Source: Loxodes magnus (taxonomy: Eukaryota; Ciliophora; Karyorelictea; Loxodida; Loxodidae). From it: a stretch of DNA of 64,000 nt. Each line of letters begins with the position of its first letter. Position 1 is the first letter of the stretch. Below are positions 13,175 through 23,684 of the stretch, in pieces. The notes beneath the pieces were generated by a model, which searched no databases, was not told the origin of the DNA, and saw nothing but the letters and a program-made list of their open reading frames with translations. The DNA is taken from positions 28,110 to 92,109 of the forward strand of contig CAMPDV010001805.1 of assembly GCA_946699065.1 (NCBI GenBank), written 5' to 3'. The position numbers and the translations under genes were made by a program.

Positions 13175-14326
13175 TCAATCAAACTAGTAATCATAATAAC
13201 TGTAACTTAATTTTTTCTGCATAATCGTAATTTGGTTGGTCATCATAGTAATAATATGATGGTGGTACTGAATAATCGTAACTATAGATATAAACAGGTG
13301 ATTCTGATTTCTCTAATAAAGAATCGTAGTAATAATACGGGTGCCTGTGCATAACTATAAGGTCTTTCTGATTTTTGTAAGAATGAATCATAGTAATAAT
13401 ATGACTAAGAATAGGGCATAAATATCTGATTTCTCTAGTAAGGAATCATAGTAGTAATAAGGTGCTTGTGCATAACTATATGGTTTTTCTGATTTTTGTA
13501 AGAATGAATCATAATAGTAATATGATGGTGCCTGTGAGTAACTATAAGGTCTTTCTGACTTTTATAAGAGTGAATCATAATAGTAATAGGGTACCTATGC
13601 ATAACTATAAGGTCTTTCTGATTTTTGTAAGAATGAATCATAATAATAATATGATGGTGCCTGTGAGTAACTATAAGGTCTTTCTGGACTTTTCTAAGAG
13701 TGAATCATAGTAGTAATAAGGTGCATAACTATAAGCATCTGATGAGAGAGAATCATAATAATAATATGATGGTGCCTGTGAGTAACTATAAGGGTCTTTC
13801 TGACTTTTCTAAGAGTGAATCATAGTAGTAATAAGGTGCATAACTATAAGCATCTGATGAGAGAGAATCATAATAATAATATGATTTAGTCGTAACTATA
13901 GGGGGAATCATACTAGTAATAAGCATAGGGTTTTAATGATTTTTGTATGAATGAATCATAATAGTAATAAGATGGTTATGCAGTATAAGCATCTGATGAG
14001 AGAGAATCATAAACATAGGGACTTTCGAGTGAATCATAATAGTAATAAGATGATTAGGCAGTATAATCGTAAGCATCCGATGAGAGAGAATCATAAACAT
14101 AGGGGACTTTCGAGTGAATTGTAATAATAATATGATGGACTTGTGGTATAATCGTAGTTGTAGACGGTAAACAGCTTTATCAGTCTCATAAGGTTATACA
14201 TAATCATAACTAGCAAGTGAGTCATAATAGCTATATTGATTCTTTTGTAACATTTGGCTACACTCCGCTTTTGTAACTTTGAATGGAAACAACCAAACTT
14301 AGAATGATCGCGAGAAGTTTTTACAT
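13175..14326 (-). CDS. Tyr-rich YYYYDS-repeat protein, copy 9 (380 aa nominal, nine 1-nt insertions)
   Basis: Two-module architecture. Insertions lie near 13211, 13337, 13416, 13686, 13793, 13886, 14105, 14167 and 14256. The net +9 keeps total length divisible by three, but the frame is broken nine times. All differences are insertions and none are base changes, the signature of a poorly polished read rather than decay. Confidence 0.7.
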
Positions 14327-14749
14327 TTTTTAGAAAAAACGAATGTTCTGCTTATATATCATATTTTAGTAATCGTTTTTTTTATTAGTTTTTTTTACAA
14401 TAGCATTGGGGTTTTATTTTTTCAGTGAAAAAACTGATATATAAATTTTTAAATACCATATCTCTCTTCAGTAACAAATCTATAAAAATGATAAGTTTAA
14501 CCGATATCGTAATAAAGTTGATAGATATAATTAAGTCTCGGAAATTTCTGAACATTTAATAAGTCTTGGATATAAAGTAAGTCTAGGATATTTTTGACTG
14601 CATATTATATATCAATGAGTTCCAATTAAAAATACTTAATTGCAATAAATTTTAATTACATCTTGAAAGACAAAGATTTTACATTATATTTTAAATGAGT
14701 AAAAAAAGAGATTAAGAGTAAAAAAAAATAAATAAAAAAAGTTGTATTC

Positions 14750-15906
14750 TCAATCAAACTAGTAATCATAATAACTGTAACTTAATTTTTTCTGCATAAT
14801 CGTAATTTGGGTTGGTCATCATAGTAATAATATGATGGTGGTACTGAATAATCGTAACTATAGATAATAAACAGGTGATTCTGATTTCTCTAATAAAGAA
14901 TCGTAGTAATAATAGGGTGCCTGTGCATAACTATAAGGTCTTTCTGATTTTTTGTAAGAATGAATCATAGTAATTAATATGACTAAGAATAGGCATAAAT
15001 ATCTGATTTCTCTAGTAAGGAATCATAGTAGTAATAAGGTGCTTGTGCATAAACTATATGGTTTTTCTGATTTTTGTAAGAATGAATCATAATAGTAATA
15101 TGATGGTGCCTGTGAGTAACTATAAGGTCTTTCTGACTTTTATAAGAGTGAATCATAATAGTAATTAGGGTACCTATGCATAACTATAAGGTCCTTTCTG
15201 ATTTTTGTAAGAATGAATCATAATAATAATATGATGGTGCCTGTGAGTAACTATAAGGTCTTTCTGACTTTTCTAAGAGTGAATCATAGTAGTAATAAGG
15301 TGCATAACTATAAGCATCTGATGAGAGAGAATCATAATAATAATATTGATGGTGCCCTGTGAGTAACTATAAGGTCTTTCTGACTTTTTCTAAGAGTGAA
15401 TCATAGTAGTAACTAAGGTGCATAACTATAAGCATCTGATGAGAGAGAATCATAATAATAATATGATTAGTCGTAACTATAGGGGGAATCATACTAGTAA
15501 TAAGCATAGGGTTTTAATGATTTTTTGTATGAATGAATCATAATAGTAATAAGATGGTTATGCAGTATAAGCATCTGATGAGAGAGAATCATAAACATAG
15601 GGACTTTCGAGTGAATCATAATAGTAATAAGATGATTAGGCAGTATAAATCGTAAGCATCCGATGAGAGAGAATCATAAACATAGGGACTTTCGAGTGAA
15701 TTGTAATAATAATATGATGGACTTGTGGTATAATCGTAGTTGTAGACGTAAACAGCTTTATCAGTCTCATAAGGTTATACATAATCATAACTAGCAAGTG
15801 AGTCATAATAGCTATATTGATTCTTTTGTAACATTTGCTACACTCCGCTTTTGTAACTTTGAATGGAAACAACCAAACTTAGAATGATCGCGAGAAGTTT
15901 TTACAT
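14750..15906 (-). CDS. Tyr-rich YYYYDS-repeat protein, copy 10 (380 aa nominal, fourteen 1-nt insertions)
   Basis: Two-module architecture and the most damaged copy by insertion count: about fourteen single-base insertions between 14785 and 15647 (for example near 14866, 14977, 15051, 15193, 15346, 15355 and 15412). Subtracting them gives 1143 nt, identical in plan to the reference copy. I treat it as a normal gene with sequencing errors. Confidence 0.68.
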
Positions 15907-16325
15907 TTTTTAGAAAAAACGAATGTTCTGCTTATATATCATATTTTTAGTAATCGTTTTTTTATTAGTTTTTTTTACAATAGCATTGGGGTTTTATTTT
16001 TTCAGTGAAAAACTGATATATAATTTTTAAATACCATATCTCTCTTCAGTAACAAATCTATAAAAATGATAAGTTTAACCGATATCGTAATAAAGTTGAT
16101 AGATATAAATTAAGTCTCGGAAATTTCCTGAACATTTAATAAGTCTTGGATATAAAGTAAGTCTAGGATATTTTTGACTGCATATTATATATCAATGAGT
16201 TCCAATTAAAATACTTAATTGCAATAAATTTTAATTACATCTTGAAAGACAAGATTTTTACATTATATTTTAAATGAGTAAAAAAGAGATTAAGAGTAAA
16301 AAAAAATAAATAAAAAAGTGTATTC

Positions 16326-17362
16326 TCAATCAAACTAGTAATCATAATAACTGTAACTTAATTTTTTCTGAATAATCGTAATTTGGTTGGTCATCATAGT
16401 AATAATATGATGGTGGTACTGAATAATCGTAACTATAGATATAAACAGGTGATTCTGATTTCTCTAATAAAGAATCGTAGTAATAATAGGGTGCCTGTGC
16501 ATAACTATAAGGTCTTTCTGATTTTTTGTAAGAATGAATCATAGTAATAATACTGACTAAGAATAGGCATAAATATCTGATTTCTCTAGTAAGGAATCAT
16601 AGTAGTAATAAGGTGCTTGTGCATAACTATATGGTTTTTCTGATTTTTTGTAAGAATGAATCATAATAGTAATATGATGGTGCTCTGTGAGTAACTATAA
16701 GGTCTTTCTGACTTTTATAAGAGTGAATCATAATAGTAATCAGGGGTACCTATGCATAACTATAAGGTCTTTCTGATTTTTGTAAGAATGAATCATAATA
16801 ATAATATGATGGTGCCTGTGAGTAACTATAAGGTCTTTCTGACTTTTCTAAGAGTGAATCATAGTAGTAATAAGGTGCATAACTATAAGCATCTGATGAG
16901 AGAGAATCATAATAATAATATGATTAGTCGTAACTATAGGGGGAATCATACTAGTAATAAGCATAGGGTTTTAATGATTTTTGTATGAATGAATCATAAT
17001 AGTAATAAGATGGTTATGCAGTATAAGCATCTGATGAGAGAGAATCATAAACATAGGGACTTTCGAGTGAATCATAATAGTAATAAGATGATTAGGCAGT
17101 ATAATCGTAAGCATCCGATGAGAGAGAATCATAAACATAGGGACTTTCGAGTGAATTGTAATAATAATATGATGGACTTGTGGTATAATCGTAGTTGTAG
17201 ACGTAAACAGCTTTATCAGTCTCATAAGGTTATACATAATCATAACTAGCAAGTGAGTCATAATAGCTATATTGATTCTTTTTGTAACATTTGCTACACT
17301 CCGCTTTTGTAACTTTGAATGGAAACAACCAAACTTAGAATGATCGCGAGAAGTTTTTACAT
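16326..17362 (-). CDS. Tyr-rich YYYYDS-repeat protein, copy 11 (342 aa nominal, eight inserted bases)
   Basis: Only one 38-residue module is present, the first of the short-form copies. Near the C-terminus, Ala of the NYDYAEK tail is Ser (plus strand tctgaataatcg near 16369), shared with copies 12, 13 and 16. Insertions lie near 16363, 16524, 16553, 16645, 16684, 16741 (two bases) and 17280. Confidence 0.71.
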
Positions 17363-17783
17363 TTTTTAGAAAAAAACGAATGTTCTGCTTATATATCATA
17401 TTTTAGTAATCGTTTTTTTATTAGTTTTTTTTACAATAGCATTGGGGTTTTTATTTTTTCAGTGAAAAAACTGATATATAATTTTTAAATACCATATCTC
17501 TCTTCAGTAACAAATCTATAAAAATGATAAGTTTAACCGATATCGTAATAAAGTTGATAGATATAATTAAGTCTCGGAAATTTTCTGAACATTTAATAAG
17601 TCTTGGATATAAAGTAAGTCTAGGATATTTTTGACTGCATATTATATATCAATGAGTTCCAATTAAAATACTTAATTGCAATAAATTTTAATTACATCTT
17701 GAAAGACAAGATTTTACATTATATTTAAATGAGTAAAAAAAGAGATTAAGAGTAAAAAAAAATAAATAAAAAAAGTTGTATTC

Positions 17784-18822
17784 TCAATCAAACTAGTAAT
17801 CATAATAACTGTAACTTAATTTTTCTGAATAATCGTAATTTGGTTGGTCATCATAGTAATAATATGATGGTGGTACTGAATAATCGTAACTATAGATATA
17901 AACAGGTGATTCTGATTTCTCTAATAAAGAATCGTAGTAATAATAGGGTGCCTGTGCATAACTATAAGGTCTTTCTGATTTTTTGTAAGAATGAATCATA
18001 GTAATAATATGACTAAGAATAGGCATAAATATCTGATTTCTCTAGTAAGCGAATCATAGTAGTAATAAGGTGCTTGTGCATAACTACTATATGGTTTTTC
18101 TGATTTTTGTAAGAATGAATCATAATAGTAATATGATGGTGCCTGTGAGTAACTATAAGGTCTTTCTGACTTTTCTAAGAGTGAATCATAATAGTAATAG
18201 GGTACCTATGCATAACTATAAGGTCTTTCTGATTTTTGTAAGAATGAATCATAATAATAATATGATGGTGCCTGTGAGTAACTATAAGGTCTTTCTGACT
18301 TTTCTAAGAGTGAATCATAGTAGTAATAAGGTGCATAACTATAAGCATCTGATGAGAGAGAATCATAATAATAATAATGATTAGTCGTAACTATAGGGGG
18401 AATCATACTAGTAATAAGCATAGGGTTTTAATGATTTTTGTATGAATGAATCATAATAGTAATAAGATGGTTATGCAGTATAAAGCATCTGATGAGAGAG
18501 AATCATAAACATAGGGACTTTCGAGTGAATCATAATAGTAATAAGATGATTAGGCAGTATAAATCGTAAGCATCCGATGAGAGAGAATCATAAACATAGG
18601 GACTTTCGAGTGAATTGTAATAATAATATGATGGACTTGTGGTATAATCGTAGTTGTAGACGTAAACAGCTTTATCAGTCTCATAAGGTTATACATAATC
18701 ATAACTAGCAAGTGAGTCATAATAGCTATATTGATTCTTTTTGTAACATTTGCTACACTCCGCTTTTGTAACTTTGAATGGAAACAACCAAACTTAGAAA
18801 TGATCGCGAGAAGTTTTTACAT
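17784..18822 (-). CDS. Tyr-rich YYYYDS-repeat protein, copy 12 (342 aa nominal, several insertions)
   Basis: One 38-residue module and the Ala-to-Ser tail variant. Near 18172 the usual in-frame TAA of the LLQKSERPY segment is GAA, making it identical to the LLEKSERPY of the 38-residue module; a short conversion tract from that module would explain it. Insertions lie near 17978, 18049, 18377, 18483, 18561, 18739 and 18799. A 3-nt addition near 18086 keeps the frame. Confidence 0.71.
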
Positions 18823-19245
18823 TTTTTAGAAAAAAACGAATGTTCTGCTTATATATCATATTTTAGTAATCGTTTTTTTTTATTAGTTTTTTTTACAATA
18901 GCATTGGGGTTTTATTTTTCAGTGAAAAAACTGATATATAATTTTTAAATACCATATCTCTCTTCAGTAACAAATCTATAAAAAATGATAAGTTTAACCG
19001 ATATCGTAATAAAGTTGATAGATATAATTAAGTCTCGGAAATTTCTGAACATTTAATAAGTCTTGGATATAAAGTAAGTTCTAGGATATTTTTTGACTGC
19101 ATATTATATATCAATGAGTTCCAATTAAAATACTTAATTGCAATAAATTTTAATTACATCTTGAAAGACAAGATTTTACATTATATTTAAATGAGTAAAA
19201 AAAGAGATTAAGAGTAAAAAAAAATAAATAAAAAAAGTTGTATTC

Positions 19246-20275
19246 TCAATCAAACTAGTAATCATAATAACTGTAACTTAATTTTTCTGAATAATCGTAA
19301 TTTGGTTGGTCATCATAGTAATAATATGATGGTGGTACTGAATAATCGTAACGTATAGATATAAACAGGTGATTCTGATTTCTCTAATAAAGAATCGTAG
19401 TAATAATAGGGTGCCTGTGCATAACTATAAGGTCTTTCTGATTTTTGTAAGAATGAATCATAGTAATAATATGACTAAGAATAGGCATAAATATCTGATT
19501 TCTCTAGTAAGGAATCATAGTAGTAATAAGGTGCTTGTGCATAACTATATGGTTTTTCTGATTTTTGTAAGAATGAATCATAATAGTAATATGATGGTGC
19601 CTGTGAGTAACTATAAGGTCTTTCTGACTTTTATAAGAGTGAATCATAATAGTAATAGGGTACCTATGCATAACTATAAGGTCTTTCTGATTTTTGTAAG
19701 AATGAATCATAATAATAATATGATGGTGCCTGTGAGTAACTATAAGGTCTTTCTGACTTTTCTAAGAGTGAATCATAGTAGTAATAAGGTGCATAACTAT
19801 AAGCATCTGATGAGAGAGAATCATAATAATAATATGATTAGTCGTAACTATAGGGGGAATCATACTAGTAATAAGCATAGGGTTTTAATGATTTTTGTAT
19901 GAATGAATCATAATAGTAATAAGATGGTTATGCAGTATAAGCATCTGATGAGAGAGAATCATAAACATAGGGACTTTCGAGTGAATCATAATAGTAATAA
20001 GATGATTAGGCAGTATAATCGTAAGCATCCGATGAGAGAGAATCATAAACATAGGGACTTTCGAGTGAATTGTAATAATAATATGATGGACTTGTGGTAT
20101 AATCGTAGTTGTAGACGTAAACAGCTTTATCAGTCTCATAAGGTTATACATAATCATAACTAGCAAGTGAGTCATAATAGCTATATTGATTCTTTTGTAA
20201 CATTTGCTACACTCCGCTTTTGTAACTTTGAATGGAAACAACCAAACTTAGAATGATCGCGAGAAGTTTTTACAT
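19246..20275 (-). CDS. Tyr-rich YYYYDS-repeat protein, copy 13 (342 aa nominal, one insertion)
   Basis: One-module form with the Ala-to-Ser tail variant (near 19289). The only frame break is an extra G near 19353. It falls in the C-terminal IYSYDYS region, so nearly the whole protein is readable upstream of it. Confidence 0.8.
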
Positions 20276-20688
20276 TTTTTAGAAAAAACGAATGTTCTGC
20301 TTATATATCATATTTTAGTAATCGTTTTTTTTATTAGTTTTTTTACAATAGCATTGGGGTTTTATTTTTCAGTGAAAAACTGATATATAATTTTTAAATA
20401 CCATATCTCTCTTCAGTAACAAATCTATAAAAATGATAAGTTTAACCGATATCGTAATAAAGTTGATAGATATAATTAAGTCTCGGAAATTTCTGAACAT
20501 TTAATAAGTCTTGGATATAAAGTAAGTCTAGGATATTTTTGACTGCATATTATATATCAATGAGTTCCAATTAAAATACTTAATTGCAATAAATTTTAAT
20601 TACATCTTGAAAGACAAGATTTTACATTATATTTAAATGAGTAAAAAAGAGATTAAGAGTAAAAAAAATAAATAAAAAAGTTGTATTC

Positions 20689-21717
20689 TCAATCAAACTA
20701 GTAATCATAATAACTGTAACTTAATTTTTCTGCATAATCGTAATTTGGTTGGTCATCATAGTAATAATATGATGGTGGTACTGAATAATCGTAACTATAG
20801 ATATAAACAGGTGATTCTGATTTCTCTAATAAAGAATCGTAGTAATAATAGGGTGCCTGTGCATAACTATAAGGTCTTTCTGATTTTTGTAAGAATGAAT
20901 CATAGTAATAATATGACTAAGAATAGGCATAAATATCTGATTTCTCTAGTAAGGAATCATAGTAGTAATAAGGTGCTTGTGCATAACTATATGGTTTTTC
21001 TGATTTTTGTAAGAATGAATCATAATAGTAATATGATGGTGCCTGTGAGTAACTATAAGGTCTTTCTGACTTTTATAAGAGTGAATCATAATAGTAATAG
21101 GGTACCTATGCATAACTATAAGGTCTTTCTGATTTTTGTAAGAATGAATCATAATAATAATATGATGGTGCCTGTGAGTAACTATAAGGTCTTTCTGACT
21201 TTTCTAAGAGTGAATCATAGTAGTAATAAGGTGCATAACTATAAGCATCTGATGAGAGAGAATCATAATAATAATATGATTAGTCGTAACTATAGGGGGA
21301 ATCATACTAGTAATAAGCATAGGGTTTTAATGATTTTTGTATGAATGAATCATAATAGTAATAAGATGGTTATGCAGTATAAGCATCTGATGAGAGAGAA
21401 TCATAAACATAGGGACTTTCGAGTGAATCATAATAGTAATAAGATGATTAGGCAGTATAATCGTAAGCATCCGATGAGAGAGAATCATAAACATAGGGAC
21501 TTTCGAGTGAATTGTAATAATAATATGATGGACTTGTGGTATAATCGTAGTTGTAGACGTAAACAGCTTTATCAGTCTCATAAGGTTATACATAATCATA
21601 ACTAGCAAGTGAGTCATAATAGCTATATTGATTCTTTTGTAACATTTGCTACACTCCGCTTTTGTAACTTTGAATGGAAACAACCAAACTTAGAATGATC
21701 GCGAGAAGTTTTTACAT
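20689..21717 (-). CDS. Secreted Tyr-rich YYYYDS-repeat protein, copy 14 (intact, 342 aa)
   Basis: The frame is open from ATG (21715-21717) to TGA (20689-20691), 343 codons, no indels. It has one 38-residue module and the tail with Ala (NYDYAEK). Together with copies 15 and 16 it forms the cleanest intact run in the left half of the array, and it is the minimal architecture from which longer copies differ by whole modules. Confidence 0.88.
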
Positions 21718-21742
21718 TTTTTAGAAAAAACGAATGTTCTGC

Positions 21743-21749
21743 TTATATA
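21743..21749 (-). promoter_or_regulatory. TATA-like element upstream of copy 14 start
   Basis: TATATAA on the minus strand, 25 nt before the ATG, in the context tgatatataagcag. It is present at the same place in essentially every spacer (for example 2696-2702 for copy 2). If it acts as a TATA box, transcription would begin only a few bases before the ATG, implying a very short 5' leader, as is common in ciliates. A second TATATA stretch lies further upstream (minus-strand attatatatcag). Function is inferred from motif and position only. Confidence 0.5.
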
Positions 21750-22009
21750 TCATATTTTAGTAATCGTTTTTTTATTAGTTTTTTTACAATAGCATTGGGG
21801 TTTTATTTTTCAGTGAAAAACTGATATATAATTTTTAAATACCATATCTCTCTTCAGTAACAAATCTATAAAAATGATAAGTTTAACCGATATCGTAATA
21901 AAGTTGATAGATATAATTAAGTCTCGGAAATTTCTGAACATTTAATAAGTCTTGGATATAAAGTAAGTCTAGGATATTTTTGACTGCATATTATATATCA
22001 ATGAGTTCC

Positions 22010-22060
22010 AATTAAAATACTTAATTGCAATAAATTTTAATTACATCTTGAAAGACAAGA
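22010..22060 (-). other. Paired inverted repeats downstream of copy 15 stop
   Basis: Two adjacent hairpin-capable sequences lie 70-123 nt downstream of the TGA: AATTAAAAT (22010-22018) with ATTTTAATT (22034-22042), and TCTTG (22046-22050) with CAAGA (22056-22060). They recur in nearly every spacer. They might mark the mRNA 3' end or a termination region. I see no AATAAA on the coding strand in this 3' flank. Confidence 0.35.
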
Positions 22061-22129
22061 TTTTACATTATATTTAAATGAGTAAAAAAGAGATTAAGAG
22101 TAAAAAAAATAAATAAAAAAGTTGTATTC

Positions 22130-23272
22130 TCAATCAAACTAGTAATCATAATAACTGTAACTTAATTTTTCTGCATAATCGTAATTTGGTTGGTCATCAT
22201 AGTAATAATATGATGGTGGTACTGAATAATCGTAACTATAGATATAAACAGGTGATTCTGATTTCTCTAATAAAGAATCGTAGTAATAATAGGGTGCCTG
22301 TGCATAACTATAAGGTCTTTCTGATTTTTGTAAGAATGAATCATAGTAATAATATGACTAAGAATAGGCATAAATATCTGATTTCTCTAGTAAGGAATCA
22401 TAGTAGTAATAAGGTGCTTGTGCATAACTATATGGTTTTTCTGATTTTTGTAAGAATGAATCATAATAGTAATATGATGGTGCCTGTGAGTAACTATAAG
22501 GTCTTTCTGACTTTTATAAGAGTGAATCATAATAGTAATAGGGTACCTATGCATAACTATAAGGTCTTTCTGATTTTTGTAAGAATGAATCATAATAATA
22601 ATATGATGGTGCCTGTGAGTAACTATAAGGTCTTTCTGACTTTTCTAAGAGTGAATCATAGTAGTAATAAGGTGCATAACTATAAGCATCTGATGAGAGA
22701 GAATCATAATAATAATATGATGGTGCCTGTGAGTAACTATAAGGTCTTTCTGACTTTTCTAAGAGTGAATCATAGTAGTAATAAGGTGCATAACTATAAG
22801 CATCTGATGAGAGAGAATCATAATAATAATATGATTAGTCGTAACTATAGGGGGAATCATACTAGTAATAAGCATAGGGTTTTAATGATTTTTGTATGAA
22901 TGAATCATAATAGTAATAAGATGGTTATGCAGTATAAGCATCTGATGAGAGAGAATCATAAACATAGGGACTTTCGAGTGAATCATAATAGTAATAAGAT
23001 GATTAGGCAGTATAATCGTAAGCATCCGATGAGAGAGAATCATAAACATAGGGACTTTCGAGTGAATTGTAATAATAATATGATGGACTTGTGGTATAAT
23101 CGTAGTTGTAGACGTAAACAGCTTTATCAGTCTCATAAGGTTATACATAATCATAACTAGCAAGTGAGTCATAATAGCTATATTGATTCTTTTGTAACAT
23201 TTGCTACACTCCGCTTTTGTAACTTTGAATGGAAACAACCAAACTTAGAATGATCGCGAGAAGTTTTTACAT
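22130..23272 (-). CDS. Secreted Tyr-rich YYYYDS-repeat protein, copy 15 (intact reference, 380 aa)
   Basis: Reference copy. The start ATG (23270-23272) is preceded by five A and followed at once by TAA (Gln2). Residues 1-17 (MQKLLAIILSLVVSIQS) are a classic signal peptide: one Lys, then a hydrophobic core. Residues 18-62 are a Tyr-containing lead-in. Residues 65-124 hold two DSLESPYVYDSLSSDAY blocks, and 125-153 the unique FIQKSLKPYAYYQYDS segment. Residues 154-191 and 192-229 are two 38-residue modules (LSSDAYSYAPYYYYDS, then LLEKSERPYSYSQAPSYYYYDS). Residues 230-333 hold FLQKSERPY, LLQKSERPY and LLEKSDIYAYS variants. The tail 334-380 ends YYDYQFD before TGA (22130-22132). There are about 108 Tyr, one Gly, and no Cys, His or Trp. 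In-frame TAA lies at 2, 44, 90, 116, 146 and 253, and TAG at 23, 137, 242, 305 and 378; other Gln use CAA or CAG. I do not recognise the family. A secreted structural protein, perhaps dityrosine cross-linked, is inference. Confidence 0.9.
22700..22813 (-). repeat. 38-residue (114-bp) coding module, reference example 1
   Basis: This encodes residues 154-191 of copy 15: LSSDAYSYAPYYYYDS followed by LLEKSERPYSYSQAPSYYYYDS. It is the main length-variable element of the array, with one to five copies per gene. It is followed directly by a second identical-plan module at 22586-22699. Module boundaries fall inside YYYYDS, so recombination between any two YYYYDS blocks in register keeps the frame. 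Confidence 0.92.
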
Positions 23273-23684
23273 TTTTTAGAAAAAACGAATGTTCTGCTTA
23301 TATATCATATTTTAGTAATCGTTTTTTTATTAGTTTTTTTACAATAGCATTGGGGTTTTATTTTTCAGTGAAAAACTGATATATAATTTTTAAATACCAT
23401 ATCTCTCTTCAGTAACAAATCTATAAAAATGATAAGTTTAACCGATATCGTAATAAAGTTGATAGATATAATTAAGTCTCGGAAATTTCTGAACATTTAA
23501 TAAGTCTTGGATATAAAGTAAGTCTAGGATATTTTTGACTGCATATTATATATCAATGAGTTCCAATTAAAATACTTAATTGCAATAAATTTTAATTACA
23601 TCTTGAAAGACAAGATTTTACATTATATTTAAATGAGTAAAAAAGAGATTAAGAGTAAAAAAAATAAATAAAAAAGTTGTATTC

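Larger units (their letters stand above)
21718..22129 (-). other. Intergenic spacer, reference example (promoter of copy 14, 3' flank of copy 15)
   Basis: This 412-bp, very A+T-rich spacer holds no supported gene. Its right part follows the TGA of copy 15 and its left part is the promoter of copy 14. Near-identical spacers lie right of every start codon, including 995-1407, 2671-3083, 9020-9431, 20276-20688, 23273-23684, 24714-25125, 35230-35642, 38342-38753, 43245-43656, 51532-51940, 56535-56944, 61767-62175 and 63318-63728. Differences are mostly homopolymer lengths. Those at about 10.9-19.2 kb are longer (417-426 bp) through the same insertions that affect the genes there. Confidence 0.9.

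Noticed and set aside
21718..22129. Introns or a second small gene in the spacer
   Set aside because: The coding frame is continuous from ATG to TGA, so no intron is needed. No conserved open frame of useful length is seen in the spacer on either strand.
22586..22813. CRISPR array or minisatellite without coding function
   Set aside because: Repeats are 114 bp with no unique spacers, change in whole-codon steps and encode a continuous protein with a signal peptide and a fixed stop.
22882..23238. Minus-strand standard-code frame beginning FPFKVTKAECSKCYKR (118 codons), present in most units
   Set aside because: It starts from TTG in another frame of the same gene and ends within the repeats. 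The code-6 frame covers the whole unit and explains it better.
22130..23272. Peritrich or trypanosomatid-type code with TAA/TAG = Glu
   Set aside because: TAG at residue 242 and the TAA/TAG codons before SYYYY align with Gln, not Glu, in paralogous modules. Only residue 253 favours Glu. Kept as a minority alternative, not fully excluded.
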